Below are positions 1 through 8,986 of a DNA stretch of 64,000 nt, piece by piece; the first letter of the stretch is position 1; each line of letters begins with the position of its first letter. Origin of the DNA: Mycobacterium syngnathidarum. Its GTDB lineage: Bacteria > Actinomycetota > Actinomycetes > Mycobacteriales > Mycobacteriaceae. The notes below the pieces were generated by a model. It had not been told where the DNA came from and did not search any database. It worked only from the letters and a program-made list of their open reading frames with translations. The translations under genes were made by a program, and so were the position numbers. The stretch covers positions 186,001 to 250,000 of the forward strand of contig NZ_MLCL01000024.1 in assembly GCF_001942625.1 (NCBI RefSeq). Direction: 5' to 3'.

Positions 1-60
1 GATCGCCGCGGGCGGGAACATGGCATCGGCCAGGCAGGTCGCGAACAGGGCGATTCGCAT
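1..60 (-). CDS. LutA/YkgE-like (Fe-S)-binding protein, N-terminus only
   Basis: Only the first 20 codons are in the window; the gene continues past the left edge. The N-terminus MRIALFATCLADAMFPPAAI resembles the opening of LutA/YkgE-type cysteine-rich (CCG-domain) proteins, which take part in L-lactate oxidation to pyruvate in the cytoplasm. The start is supported by AGGAG seven bases upstream of the ATG. The gene lies 8 bp after the stop of the polymerase-domain gene on the same strand, so the two may be co-transcribed. The cysteine motifs that would confirm the family are outside the window, so the assignment rests on the N-terminus alone. Confidence 0.5.
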   Translation of the reverse strand, partial: MRIALFATCLADAMFPPAAI

Positions 61-68
61 GCGTTCTC

Positions 69-1310
69 CTAGGAATCCCGGTGCCACTGCGCGCCGCGGT
101 AGTGCTCCCACGGGTTGTAGTCGGCGAGCAGCTCCTCCTGCGGAGGACGTTCAGCCTCCGGCACATGCTGCAGGTTGATCCGCACCCGGTACCAGATCGA
201 GCTCGGACCGCGCATGCCGTCGAGCAGGATGTCGACGGGCTCCAGACGTTCGGCCGCCGCGGGATGACGTTCACGCCACACATCCAGCGCCGCCATCGCC
301 TCGTCTTTGGTCTTGGTCTTGGCGATTTCGATCAGCGGCATCGAAGAAACGCGCCTGCCGTCACCGCTTCGTCCGGCTCCCTTGGGGGCCTTCTCGGCCG
401 GGCCGAGCTCCTTGGCCAACGCCAGCAACGGGTCCAACTCGCCGACCGTGACATCCATGCCCTCCCACGGGTCGCCGATGGCGGCGAACCGGTCGGGCAC
501 CGTGGCCACCGTGAACGCCTCTGGGTGGCACTCGTCGACCTCGTCCCAGCGCAACGGGGTGGACACCCTCGCGTCGGGAGTGGCCCGGACGGAATAGGCA
601 GAGGCCACCGTGCGGTCCTTGGCGTTCTGGTTGAAGTCGACGAACACCCGGGCGCCCCGTTCTTCCTTCCACCACCGGGCCGTCGCGAGGTCGGGAACGC
701 GTCGCTCCACTTCGCGGGCCACCGTCTCGGCGGCCAGGCGCACCTTGGTGAACGGCCACCTCGGGTGGATGCGGGCATAGATGTGGAAGCCGCGCGACCC
801 CGACGTCTTGGGCCACGCCGTCAGACCGTATTCCTCCAGCACCTCGCGGGCCACCTGGGCGACGTCGACGATCTGCGGCCAGTCGACCCCGGGCATCGGG
901 TCCAGGTCGACCCGCAATTCGTCGGGATGGTCGAGGTCCTCAGCGCGCACCGGGTGTGGGTTCAAGTCGACGCACCCCAGGTTCACGGCCCACGCCAGCC
1001 CCGCAACATCACGCAGGACGGCTTCCTTGGCCGAGGTACCGGATCGGTACTTGAGCTCGGCGACGTCCACATAGTCCGGCCGCTTCTCCGGTGCCCGCTT
1101 CTGGAAGATGGCCTCGACGGCGATGCCCTTGACGAACCGTTTGAGGATCATCGGACGCCCGTACACACCGCGTAACGCGCCGTCGGCCACTGACCGGTAG
1201 TAGTTGATGAGGTCCAGCTTGGTCACGTGCGCGGCTGGGAAAACCACCTTGTCGGGATTGCTGACGGCCACCTCGAGGCCGTCGATCTCCAGCGACACTG
1301 CACCGGCCAT
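69..1310 (-). CDS. LigD-type primase/polymerase domain protein (PolDom, stand-alone)
   Basis: A stand-alone archaeo-eukaryotic primase (AEP) superfamily polymerase domain of about 413 aa, without the ligase and nuclease domains of LigD. The N-terminus (LEIDGLEVAVSNPDKVVFP) and the tract SGSRGFHIYARIHP are typical of LigD PolDom. The catalytic acidic pair is visible as VDLDP and the third acid as FVDFNQNAKDRT. The family fills gaps and adds ribonucleotides in DNA repair. Position beside fadD2 matches M. tuberculosis Rv0269c and M. smegmatis PolD2 as I recall them. The open frame extends further upstream, but that part runs into fadD2. ATG at 1310 is preferred and GTG at 1316 is the alternative. 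The gene is divergent from fadD2 with a 54-bp gap. Confidence 0.88.
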   Translation of the reverse strand: MAGAVSLEIDGLEVAVSNPDKVVFPAAHVTKLDLINYYRSVADGALRGVYGRPMILKRFVKGIAVEAIFQKRAPEKRPDYVDVAELKYRSGTSAKEAVLRDVAGLAWAVNLGCVDLNPHPVRAEDLDHPDELRVDLDPMPGVDWPQIVDVAQVAREVLEEYGLTAWPKTSGSRGFHIYARIHPRWPFTKVRLAAETVAREVERRVPDLATARWWKEERGARVFVDFNQNAKDRTVASAYSVRATPDARVSTPLRWDEVDECHPEAFTVATVPDRFAAIGDPWEGMDVTVGELDPLLALAKELGPAEKAPKGAGRSGDGRRVSSMPLIEIAKTKTKDEAMAALDVWRERHPAAAERLEPVDILLDGMRGPSSIWYRVRINLQHVPEAERPPQEELLADYNPWEHYRGAQWHRDS

Positions 1311-1364
1311 GACCACATGGTAGTTACCGCCCGCGGTGCGACAGGTGTCACATATTGTGGCGAC

Positions 1365-3038
1365 ATGCCAAGCCTGTCTGATCTGCCGGCGAACCTGACC
1401 GCGAAGGCCAAGGAGTACGCCGAGCGCGGCGCAGCCGAATTGCACTATGCGCGCAAGATGTTCGAGGCCGGCGCGCTGCGGCTGGAACCGCCACAGAACG
1501 TCCTGGCCATGCTCGGGGATATCCGCACCTGGGGCGAGATCGGGATGATCCCGGCGCTCAACGCGCGTCGGCACCCCGAGCGTGTCGCAGTCATCGACGA
1601 TGACGGTGAATTCACGTTCGGTGAGCTCGACTCCGCGGCGCACGCGGTGGCCCACGAACTGCTCACGATGGGCGTCAGAGGCGGTGACGGGGTGGGGATC
1701 CTGGCCCGCAATCACCGCTGGTTCCTGGTCGCGCTGTACGGCGCGGCCCGGGTCGGCGCCCGGATCATCATGCTCAACTCGGAGTTCTCGGGGCCGCAGA
1801 TCAAAGAGGTCTCCGAGCGCGAGGGCGCCAAGGTGATCATCTACGACGACGAGTACACCGCGGCGGTGGCCCACGCCGAACCGGAACTGGGCAAACTGCG
1901 GGCGCTGGGCGTCAACCCGGATTCCGAGAAGCCGTCAGGCAGCACCGATGAGACCCTGGCCGACGTCATCGCGCGCGGCAACGGGCGGCCCGCACCCAAG
2001 GCCAGTAAGCACCCGTCGATCATCATCCTGACCAGCGGCACCACCGGAACACCCAAGGGCGCCAACCGGGCCGCTCCGCCGTCACTCGCCCCGATCGGCG
2101 GAGTGCTGTCCCACGTACCGTTCAAGGCCGGCGAGGTCACCGCGCTGCCCGCGCCGATGTTCCACGCGCTCGGCTTCCTGCACGCCACCATCGCGATGAT
2201 GCTGGGTACCACGCTGGTGCTGCGTCGCCGGTTCAAGCCCGCCACGGTGCTGGAAGACGTTGAGAAGCACCAGGTCACCGCCATGGTCGTGGTACCGGTC
2301 ATGCTGTCGCGGATCCTCGACCATCTCGAGCAGATGACGCCCAAGCCCAATCTGTCCTCACTGCGGATCGTGTTCGTGTCCGGGTCCCAGCTCGGAGCCG
2401 AGCTGGCCTCCCGGGCCCTCAAGGACCTCGGGCCGGTCATCTACAACCTCTACGGCTCGACCGAGATCGCCTTCGCGAGCATTGCCCGGCCCAAGGATCT
2501 GTCGATCAATCCGTCGACGGTGGGACCGGTGGTCAAGGGCATCACCGTCAAGATCATCGATGACAACGGCAACGAGCTTCCCCAAGGCCAGGTGGGCCGT
2601 ATCTTCGTGCGAAACACCTTCCCGTTCAAGGGTTATACGGGTGGCGGAGGAAAGCAGATCATCGACGGCATGCTCTCCTCGGGCGATGTCGGATACTTCG
2701 ACGAGCACGGCCTGCTCTACGTCAGCGGCCGAGACGACGAGATGATCGTCTCCGGCGGGGAGAACGTGTTCCCGGCCGAGGTCGAGGATCTGATCAGCGG
2801 TCACCCCGATGTCATCGAGGCCACCGCACTTGGCGTCGAGGACAAGGAATGGGGTGCCCGGCTGAAGGCCTTCGTGGTGAAGGCCGAGGGCGCCAGCCTC
2901 GACGAGGACACGGTCAAGGCGTACGTCAAAGAGCATCTGGCCCGCTACAAGGTGCCGCGTGAGGTGGTCTTCATCGACGAGCTGCCGCGCAACCCGACCG
3001 GCAAGATCCTCAAGCGGGAGCTGCGCAACCTGGAATAG
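1365..3038 (+). CDS. fadD2: Fatty-acyl-CoA synthetase / AMP-dependent ligase FadD2
   Basis: A 557-aa ANL-superfamily acyl-CoA synthetase that activates fatty acids as acyl-adenylates and then as CoA thioesters. The AMP-binding P-loop TSGTTGTPKG is near residues 222-231. The A5-type motif is YGSTE. The hinge and C-terminal domain read SGDVGYFDEHGLLYVSGRDD, followed by GGENVFPAEVE and the catalytic lysine motif PRNPTGKILKREL at the end. Size and position match M. tuberculosis Rv0270. The ATG at 1365 is chosen because earlier in-frame starts overlap the divergent polymerase gene. It probably feeds acyl-CoAs to the nearby fadE6, which is on the opposite strand. The precise substrate cannot be read from sequence. 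Confidence 0.93.
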   Translation: MPSLSDLPANLTAKAKEYAERGAAELHYARKMFEAGALRLEPPQNVLAMLGDIRTWGEIGMIPALNARRHPERVAVIDDDGEFTFGELDSAAHAVAHELLTMGVRGGDGVGILARNHRWFLVALYGAARVGARIIMLNSEFSGPQIKEVSEREGAKVIIYDDEYTAAVAHAEPELGKLRALGVNPDSEKPSGSTDETLADVIARGNGRPAPKASKHPSIIILTSGTTGTPKGANRAAPPSLAPIGGVLSHVPFKAGEVTALPAPMFHALGFLHATIAMMLGTTLVLRRRFKPATVLEDVEKHQVTAMVVVPVMLSRILDHLEQMTPKPNLSSLRIVFVSGSQLGAELASRALKDLGPVIYNLYGSTEIAFASIARPKDLSINPSTVGPVVKGITVKIIDDNGNELPQGQVGRIFVRNTFPFKGYTGGGGKQIIDGMLSSGDVGYFDEHGLLYVSGRDDEMIVSGGENVFPAEVEDLISGHPDVIEATALGVEDKEWGARLKAFVVKAEGASLDEDTVKAYVKEHLARYKVPREVVFIDELPRNPTGKILKRELRNLE

Positions 3039-3067
3039 TTCGCGCGCGCCGGTGGTAGTACAGCGTT

Positions 3068-3850
3068 GTGAACATCGACCTGACCGGAAAGACCGCACTC
3101 GTCACCGGCTCGACCCAGGGCATCGGGCTGGCCATCGCCGAGCAACTGGCCCGCAGCGGAGCCCGGGTGGCCGTCAACGGCCGCACGGCGGCCCGCGTCG
3201 ACGAAGCCGTCGCCAAACTGGGCGAGTTCGACGTCCTTGGCTTCGCCGCCGACGTCTCGACCGAAGCGGGGACCGCCGACCTGCTGCGGCAGCTTCCCGA
3301 CGTCGACATCCTGGTCAACAACCTCGGCATCTTCGGTGCCGTGCCGCCGCTGGAGATCACCGACGACCAGTGGCGCACCTACTTCGACGTGAATGTCCTT
3401 GCGTCAGTTCGGCTTATCCGCAGCTATCTGCCCGGGATGACCGAGCGCGGCTGGGGCCGTGCGATCCAGATCGCCAGTGACTCCGCCATTGTCACGCCGG
3501 CGGAGATGATCCATTACGGCGTGTCCAAGACCGCACTGCTCGCGGTGTCGCGCGGTTTCGCCAAGGAGGCCGCGGGCACCGGCGTGACCGTGAACTCGGT
3601 GATCGCCGGGCCGACGCACACGGCAGGCGTCGAGGACTTCGTCTACCAACTCGTCGACAAATCGCTGCCGTGGGACGAGGCGCAGCGCGAGTTCATGATC
3701 AAGCACCGGCCGCAGTCGCTGATCCAGCGCCTCATCGAGCCCGAGGAGATCGCCAACATGGTGACCTACCTGGCCTCTCCGCTGGCCTCGGCCACCACCG
3801 GCGGGGCGCTACGCGTCGACGGCGGATACGTCGACTCGATCCTGCCCTAG
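3068..3850 (+). CDS. Short-chain dehydrogenase/reductase (SDR)
   Basis: A 260-aa classical SDR. The NAD(P)-binding glycine motif TGSTQGIG is near residues 12-19 and NNLG (the NNAG-type motif) near 84-87. The catalytic Ser lies in QIASDSA and the Tyr-x3-Lys is YGVSK. The tail LASPLASATTGGALRVDGGY is typical of the fabG-like group. The GTG at 3068 lies 30 bp after fadD2, so it may share its transcript. It probably oxidises or reduces a hydroxyacyl or carbonyl group in lipid metabolism, but the substrate is unknown. A strong hairpin follows the gene. Confidence 0.88.
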   Translation: MNIDLTGKTALVTGSTQGIGLAIAEQLARSGARVAVNGRTAARVDEAVAKLGEFDVLGFAADVSTEAGTADLLRQLPDVDILVNNLGIFGAVPPLEITDDQWRTYFDVNVLASVRLIRSYLPGMTERGWGRAIQIASDSAIVTPAEMIHYGVSKTALLAVSRGFAKEAAGTGVTVNSVIAGPTHTAGVEDFVYQLVDKSLPWDEAQREFMIKHRPQSLIQRLIEPEEIANMVTYLASPLASATTGGALRVDGGYVDSILP

Positions 3851-3866
3851 TCCGTGGGTGTCGAAC

Positions 3867-3913
3867 GGCCACTTATTGCACGGATTTTCGTGGACCGCGT
3901 GCAATAACTGGCC
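3867..3913. terminator. Hairpin between convergent genes, probable terminator
   Basis: GGCCACTTATTGCACG (3867-3882) is repeated inverted as CGTGCAATAACTGGCC (3898-3913) with one mismatch and a 15-base loop. It lies between the stop of the plus-strand SDR and the 3' end of the minus-strand membrane protein, where a bidirectional terminator is expected. There is no U-tract, which is usual in mycobacteria. Confidence 0.6.
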
Positions 3914-3925
3914 GCTGGGCGCGGA

Positions 3926-4237
3926 TCAAGACATCATCGCGCTGCCCGGCACAGCCAGGCATATCAGCGACAACGCCAGCAGGAACCAGCCCGCGCCCTG
4001 CCAGATCGGCCAGGTGCCCTCGGCTTTCCACACCTGGTAGGTGCGGATGAAGGCGCCGACGCCGCCGACGAACAAGATCGTGGGGACCAGGATCGCCGAG
4101 AGCGTGGAATGGTCAAACGCGTAGAACGCCAGCGCGACAGCAGCGAGGACCACGACCCCCACCACGTAGCCCACCGCGGACCGGAACGTTTGCGGGTCGT
4201 GCCAACGCTTTTCGACGTCGTTTCTGTTGCTGCCCAT
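3926..4237 (-). CDS. Small three-helix membrane protein, function unknown
   Basis: A 103-aa protein. A hydrophilic N-terminus (about 20 residues) is followed by three hydrophobic stretches near residues 24-43, 49-67 and 80-99, separated by short charged loops, so it should be an integral membrane protein. I recognise no catalytic motif or named family. The gene is convergent with the SDR and separated from it by a hairpin. It lies 17 bp downstream of the secreted-protein gene on the same strand, so those two may be co-transcribed. Coding is supported by the clean hydrophobic pattern, and no credible competing frame was seen. Confidence 0.65.
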   Translation of the reverse strand: MGSNRNDVEKRWHDPQTFRSAVGYVVGVVVLAAVALAFYAFDHSTLSAILVPTILFVGGVGAFIRTYQVWKAEGTWPIWQGAGWFLLALSLICLAVPGSAMMS

Positions 4238-4254
4238 ACAGTCAACTCAGCTCG

Positions 4255-4545
4255 TCACGGCGGCCCGTTGATGTACCAGGCCAGGCAGCCCGGCCGGTCC
4301 CGGCACGCGATGATGGCGCCGGCGTCGGGGGCAGAGCCGCGCACCCGCGGTGGTCTGGGCTGCAGATTGCAGTTCACTACGTAGGGGTTCCACGGAATGA
4401 CGCCATTCACACATGGCTCGGCCTGAAGTTTGGTGGGCCCAGGAGGGGCCTGACCCCACACGACCGTCGGCGCTATGACAATCGACGCCGCCGCCACACC
4501 CAGTACCACCGGGCGCACAATGCGCTGTAGTGACGTTCTCATCAT
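4255..4545 (-). CDS. Small secreted cysteine-containing protein, function unknown
   Basis: A 96-aa protein with a signal peptide: basic MMRTSLQR, a hydrophobic core VVLGVAAASIVIAPTVVW, and a likely cleavage after about residue 31. The mature part is Pro-rich and has four cysteines (in EPCVNG, VNCNL, IACRD and GCLAWY), which could form two disulfides in the cell envelope. The C-terminal tract with CRDRPGCLAWYINGPP looks conserved-family-like but I cannot name it. The gene is transcribed on the minus strand between fadE6 and the small membrane protein. ATG 4545 or 4542 are equally possible starts. Confidence 0.65.
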   Translation of the reverse strand: MMRTSLQRIVRPVVLGVAAASIVIAPTVVWGQAPPGPTKLQAEPCVNGVIPWNPYVVNCNLQPRPPRVRGSAPDAGAIIACRDRPGCLAWYINGPP

Positions 4546-4611
4546 CGAGTGCCAACCGTTTCTGGTAGCCGCCTATTTCGACGGTACGCCTGACACCCGC
4601 GCGGGGAACGA

Positions 4612-6819
4612 TTACGGGTCGCGGGGCAGGCCCAGCAGTCGTTCGGCGATGATGTTGAGCTGGACCTCGGTGGTGCCGCCGTAGATGGTGGTGGCGCGGC
4701 TGGCCAACAGGTACTCGGCCCAGCGACCGAACTCCTGCTCGGGATCGCCCACGGCGCCGTCGGTACCGAAGGACGCCACCGCGAACTCCGCGTAGCCCTG
4801 GCCGGTCTTCATCGACAGCAGCTTGGAGATCGCCGCCGCGGGCATCGCGTCGCCACCGGCCAGCGTCAACAGGGTGGACCGCAGATTGAGCACCTTGGCG
4901 GCGTGGCCTTCGGCGATCAGCTGGCCGGCATGGTTCTGCTCGATCTGGTCGAACTGGCCGTCACGTAGGAACGCGACGAACTGGTCGAGGTTGGCCAGGA
5001 ACGGCGGCTCGCTGCTGCCGATCGACACCCGCTCGTTGGTCAGCGTGTTGCGGCTGACCTCCCAGCCGCGGTCGACCTCGCCGAGCACCATGTCGTCGGG
5101 CACGAACACGTCATCGATGAACACGGTGTTGAACATCGCGTTGCCGGTCAGCTCGCGCAGCGGCTTCACCTCGACGCCGGGAGACTTCATGTCCAGCAGG
5201 AAGTACGTGATGCCATTGTGCTTCGGAGCGCTTGAGTCCGTCCGCGCCAGCAGCGCACCCCACTCCGAGAACTGCGCACCCGTCGTCCAGATCTTCTGAC
5301 CGGTGATGCGCCAGCCGCCGTCGACCTTGGTGGCCTTGGTGGTCAGGCTGGCCAGGTCCGAACCCGCGCCCGGCTCGGAAAACAGCTGGCACCAGATCAT
5401 CTCGCCGCGGAACGTCGGCGGCAGGAAGCGCTGCTTCTGCTCTTCGGTGCCGAACGCCACGATCGAAGGGATGATCCACGACGCGATGCCCATCTGTGGG
5501 CGCCGTACGCGGCCGGTGCTGAATTCCTGGGCGATGATGATCTGCTCGATCGGCTCCGAGGCACGCCCCCATGGCTTGGGCAGGTGCGGCTGCACCCAGC
5601 CGCCCTCGGCGATCGCGGTGTTGCGCTCGGCGCCACTCGGAAGCGCCTTCAGCCCAGCGACTTCCGCGCGGATCTCGTCGCGCAGCTTCTCGGTGTCGGG
5701 ATCGAGGTCGATGTCGACCGGGCGCATCCCGGTGGTCGTCGCGGTATCGACCACCGACTGCGGGTAGTCCGAGGCCCGACCGAAGCAGGCGGCCAGCACG
5801 AGCGCACGCCGGTAGTAGACGTTGGTGTCGTGCTCCCAGGTGAAGCCGATTCCGCCGTGCACCTGGATGCAATCCTGGTTGGTGTGCTGCGCGGCGGCGG
5901 GTGCCAGGGTGGCGGCCACCGCGGCGGCGAACTCGAAATAGGTTTCCGCCGAGGGGTCTTCCTGCGCTTCGTCCAATGCGCGGGCGGCATCCCAGACCGC
6001 AGCGGTGGCCCGTTCGGTCTCGGCGATCATCCCGGCGCACTTGTGCTTGATCGCCTGGAACTGCCCGATCGGCCTGCCGAACTGTTCGCGGATCTTGGCG
6101 TACGCGGTGGCGGTGTCGGTGGCCCAGCGGGCGACACCGATCGCCTCGGCCGCCAGCAGGGTCGTGATGAGGGCGCGGGCGTGGGCGCGGGTCAGGCGAG
6201 ATAGAACGCGACCAGCGTCCTCGTTCAAGGCCACCTCGGTGGCATTGGCTCGCACATGGGCCAGCGGGCGCAGGGGATCGACACTCTGTACCGGCTCGAT
6301 CTCCAGCTGGTCGGCATCCAGCACCACCCACTGGACACCGGATTCGATCGCGACCGGCAGCACCAGAACGGATGCCTGCGCCGCGGCAGGTACTGCCCGT
6401 GCCTCGCCGCGGATGATCAGGCCGTCGCCGTGGCGGGTCGCGGTCAGGCCGGAGTCGATGGCGTAGGCGGCGATGGTCTCGCCGGAGGCCAGGCCGCTGA
6501 GAATCTTTGCCTCGGGGTTGTCGGCCGAGATCAGTGCGCCGGCGATCGCCGACGGGACGAAGGGGCCGGGCACCGCGCCGTAGCCGAACTCGGCCAAGGT
6601 GATGGCCAGCTCCAGGATTCCGAAGCCTTGCCCGCCAACGGATTCCGCGAGGTGGACGCCCTGCAGCCCCTGCTCGGCCGCGGCTTTCCAGTACGGCGGG
6701 GGATTGGGGATCGGTGTCTCGAGCGCTTCGTGCAACACCTCCGACGGCGCCACCCGCGCTACCAGGGACCGAACAGAATCGGCCAGATCGCTGTGCTCAG
6801 AAGTGATCGCAATGGGCAT
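4612..6819 (-). CDS. fadE6: Double-domain acyl-CoA dehydrogenase FadE6
   Basis: A 735-aa fusion of two acyl-CoA dehydrogenase modules, as in M. tuberculosis FadE6 (Rv0271c). The N-terminal half (about 1-340) contains IREQFGRPIGQFQAIKHK and IQVHGGIGFTWEHD. The second half starts at about residue 350 (MRPVDIDLDPDTEK) and has QLFSEPGAGSDLASL, WRITGQKIWTTGAQ and a C-terminal YGGTTEVQLNIIAERLLGLP. Such FAD flavoproteins introduce the alpha-beta double bond of acyl-CoAs. GGAGG seven bases before ATG 6819 fixes the start; the longer open frame upstream overlaps the dehydrogenase gene in another frame. Upstream sits a small palindrome fitting a TetR site. Which half is catalytically active was not resolved. 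Confidence 0.92.
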   Translation of the reverse strand: MPIAITSEHSDLADSVRSLVARVAPSEVLHEALETPIPNPPPYWKAAAEQGLQGVHLAESVGGQGFGILELAITLAEFGYGAVPGPFVPSAIAGALISADNPEAKILSGLASGETIAAYAIDSGLTATRHGDGLIIRGEARAVPAAAQASVLVLPVAIESGVQWVVLDADQLEIEPVQSVDPLRPLAHVRANATEVALNEDAGRVLSRLTRAHARALITTLLAAEAIGVARWATDTATAYAKIREQFGRPIGQFQAIKHKCAGMIAETERATAAVWDAARALDEAQEDPSAETYFEFAAAVAATLAPAAAQHTNQDCIQVHGGIGFTWEHDTNVYYRRALVLAACFGRASDYPQSVVDTATTTGMRPVDIDLDPDTEKLRDEIRAEVAGLKALPSGAERNTAIAEGGWVQPHLPKPWGRASEPIEQIIIAQEFSTGRVRRPQMGIASWIIPSIVAFGTEEQKQRFLPPTFRGEMIWCQLFSEPGAGSDLASLTTKATKVDGGWRITGQKIWTTGAQFSEWGALLARTDSSAPKHNGITYFLLDMKSPGVEVKPLRELTGNAMFNTVFIDDVFVPDDMVLGEVDRGWEVSRNTLTNERVSIGSSEPPFLANLDQFVAFLRDGQFDQIEQNHAGQLIAEGHAAKVLNLRSTLLTLAGGDAMPAAAISKLLSMKTGQGYAEFAVASFGTDGAVGDPEQEFGRWAEYLLASRATTIYGGTTEVQLNIIAERLLGLPRDP

Positions 6820-6844
6820 GCGGTTCCTCCATCCGGGGTCTATT

Positions 6845-6856
6845 AACCGGTCGGTT
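6845..6856. promoter_or_regulatory. Candidate TetR-type operator upstream of fadE6
   Basis: AACCGGTCGGTT is an inverted repeat (AACCG / CGGTT, 2-base spacer) 26 bp upstream of the fadE6 start. This arrangement is common for TetR-family sites in front of mycobacterial lipid genes. The regulator is not identified; the TetR encoded at 8983-9612 is a nearby candidate, but its own promoter carries a different palindrome. Confidence 0.4.
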
Positions 6857-6899
6857 GGGCCCGAGGGTACCCCGGCGTGACCGGCGCCACTCCAGCGGC

Positions 6900-7868
6900 C
6901 TATCTGACCCCGTTCACTACGTGGACCAAGTGTTCCCCGTCGCGGATGCGCCGGCAGTTGTCCACCGCCATGGTCAGGTAGCGCCGCATGGTGTCGACGG
7001 TGTACCAGGTGACGTGTGGGGTGAGCACCACGTTGGGCAGCTCCAGCAGCGGGTTGTCGGCGGGTATCGGTTCTTCGGCGAACACATCGAGCCCGGCAGC
7101 CGCCAGCTGCCCATTGCGCAGTGCCTCGACCAGGGCAGGCTCGTCGATGATCGGCCCCCGCGCGGTGTTGATGACGACCGCGCCGGCCTTCATGGACGCC
7201 AGGGCCTTGCTGTCCAGCAGGCCGCGGGTGGTGCCGGTCAGGGGGAGATGCAACGAGACGATGTCGCTGGCGGCCAACAGATCTGGCAGGGGGCGCCATC
7301 GAGGGTGGCCGGTGTCGCGGGTGCTGGTGTGCAGGACCTGTGACGGCTCGGCGCCCATCGCGACGACGATCTTCTCGACCCGCTTGGCGACGTTGCCGTA
7401 GCCGAGCAGGCCCACGGTGCACCCGCCGATGTCGCGCACTGTCTCGCCCAGGCTGTGATCCGACGGCCAGCCCGTACCGTCCCGGGTGGCACGGTCGAGT
7501 TCGGGCAACCGGCGCAGCGCGGCCAGCATCAGCAGCACGGTGCCCTCGGCCACAGAGGGGGCATTGGCCCCGGGCATGTTGGCCACCAGAATGCCCAGCT
7601 GGGTGGCGGTGTCGACATCGATGGTGTTGACGCCCGCGCCCAGCTTGTGCACCAGCCGCAGCCGTAGACCGCGCTGTAGGTCATCCCCAGAAACCGGCCG
7701 CAGCACATGCCAGAGCACCTCGGCGGTGGGCAGTTCCCGGTAGAAGGTGTCGTCGTCATCTTCGGCGCAGAACCGCACATCGAGCCAGTCCTGATGCGGT
7801 GCAAGGAAATCCAGCACCTTGTCGCCGGGGGTGAAGTGGGCGAGAACCCGGATCGGTCCGGGGTTCAC
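6900..7868 (-). CDS. D-isomer-specific 2-hydroxyacid dehydrogenase (NAD-dependent)
   Basis: A D-2-hydroxyacid dehydrogenase of about 322 aa. The NAD-binding motif is GLLGYGNVAKR. The catalytic triad of the family is visible: Arg in NTARGPIIDE, Glu in LDVFAEEP, and His in LTPHVTWYT. These enzymes interconvert 2-oxoacids and D-2-hydroxyacids; 3-phosphoglycerate dehydrogenase is one relative, but no serine-feedback domain is present. The start is ambiguous. GTG 7868 forms a GTGA overlap with the stop of the upstream hydrolase gene and is chosen. ATG 7889 would add seven residues and a 25-bp overlap. It is probably translationally coupled in an operon with the hydrolase and TetR genes. Confidence 0.87.
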   Translation of the reverse strand: MNPGPIRVLAHFTPGDKVLDFLAPHQDWLDVRFCAEDDDDTFYRELPTAEVLWHVLRPVSGDDLQRGLRLRLVHKLGAGVNTIDVDTATQLGILVANMPGANAPSVAEGTVLLMLAALRRLPELDRATRDGTGWPSDHSLGETVRDIGGCTVGLLGYGNVAKRVEKIVVAMGAEPSQVLHTSTRDTGHPRWRPLPDLLAASDIVSLHLPLTGTTRGLLDSKALASMKAGAVVINTARGPIIDEPALVEALRNGQLAAAGLDVFAEEPIPADNPLLELPNVVLTPHVTWYTVDTMRRYLTMAVDNCRRIRDGEHLVHVVNGVR

Positions 7869-8986
7869 GGCCACCGCTTCGCGATCCATTCGGCGATGGT
7901 ATCGGCCTGCTCATCGCGGGCGCCGGCAGTGGTGAAGTAATGATCGGTGTCGATCGAGCACTGGGACTTGTCGGTGCCGGCCAGCGCGTCGTAGATGCGT
8001 TTGGCGTCGGACGGAAACACCCCGGTGTCCTGGTCGGCGTTGATCACCAGGGCCGGGCAGGTGATCCGGGCCAGATGCGGCTCGGCCCTGGTCTGGGCGT
8101 GCCGCAGGCTCCACATGCCGATCCAGTTGCGCACGGTGGTGGCCGCAGCGATGCCGCGGGCCGATCGGTTGGCCTTGATCGGAGTGCCGGCGTAGCACAG
8201 GTTGGGCTGCCGGTTGGTGGGCTCGATGGCGGGGTCGACCATCCTCGGGTCGGCCCAGGTGCGCATCACTGTGAAGGGGCGATCCGAATATCCCGCTGCC
8301 TGAATTCTTTTGAGCTCCGTCTCAGCCCAGTCCGTGATCTTCTCGTTGCGGGCGACCTGGGCGGCGCGATAGCGCGCCACGAACTCCGCCGAGTAGGGCG
8401 CGGGGTTGCGCTCGTCGAACAGGTCCAGCTCGGGGTCGCCGGCGACCGCGTCGTTCTCGTCGACGACGGAGCCGTCCATCCAGGCGGTGAGCACGTCGGG
8501 GCGGCCCGGGTGGGCTGCGCTGGCCACATACCCGTCGGCGGGCGGCAGTTCGGTGAGTCCGGCCGCCGGTCGCATCCCGGCCAACGGCTGCACATTCGGG
8601 TCGACGGCCTGGGACTGGTAGGCGGCCATCAGTGATCCGCCGCCGGAATTGCCGAGCAGCACAACGGTTTCGATTCCCTGTCGGTCATGGAGCCAGCGCA
8701 CGCCCACTCCGATGTCGACCAGGGCGTGGTCGAGCAGGAAGCTGCTCTCGAATCCGCGGAATCGCGTGTTCCAGCCCAGGAAGCCGATGCCCCTGGCAGC
8801 CAGGTAGTCGGCAATGTAGTGCTCGGAGAAGTCGATCTGATAGTGGGTGGCGATCACGGCGACTGTCGGTTTGTGTCCCGCGGGCCGGTAGTAGAGGCCC
8901 TGGCACGGGTAGCCGCCGGCGCCGGCACGTTGGGCCGTCGGCGATTCCATACCGATGAACTCGCGGATCACTTCCGGCTGGTTCAT
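7865..8986 (-). CDS. Alpha/beta hydrolase (Rv0272c-like)
   Basis: A 373-aa alpha/beta hydrolase. The nucleophile elbow is LLGNSGGGS, the acid probably lies in NADQDTGVFPS, and the His in DTDHYFTTAG near the C-terminus. A Gly-rich tract near residue 25 (AGAGGYPCQGLYYRP) precedes the first strands. Size and position match M. tuberculosis Rv0272c as I recall it. The ATG at 8986 overlaps the TetR stop (ATGA), indicating translational coupling. Its own stop overlaps the next gene by 4 bp. The substrate is unknown; an ester, lactone or thioester linked to the neighbouring lipid genes is a guess. Confidence 0.85.
   Translation of the reverse strand: MNQPEVIREFIGMESPTAQRAGAGGYPCQGLYYRPAGHKPTVAVIATHYQIDFSEHYIADYLAARGIGFLGWNTRFRGFESSFLLDHALVDIGVGVRWLHDRQGIETVVLLGNSGGGSLMAAYQSQAVDPNVQPLAGMRPAAGLTELPPADGYVASAAHPGRPDVLTAWMDGSVVDENDAVAGDPELDLFDERNPAPYSAEFVARYRAAQVARNEKITDWAETELKRIQAAGYSDRPFTVMRTWADPRMVDPAIEPTNRQPNLCYAGTPIKANRSARGIAAATTVRNWIGMWSLRHAQTRAEPHLARITCPALVINADQDTGVFPSDAKRIYDALAGTDKSQCSIDTDHYFTTAGARDEQADTIAEWIAKRWP

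Noticed and set aside
1311..1874. Longer N-terminus for the polymerase-domain gene
   Set aside because: It would run antisense through the first 500 bp of fadD2. The extra translation has no similarity to PolDom.
6820..7422. Longer N-terminus for fadE6
   Set aside because: It overlaps the D-2-hydroxyacid dehydrogenase gene. A strong GGAGG precedes the inner ATG 6819, and the extension is Arg/Gly-rich without ACAD similarity.
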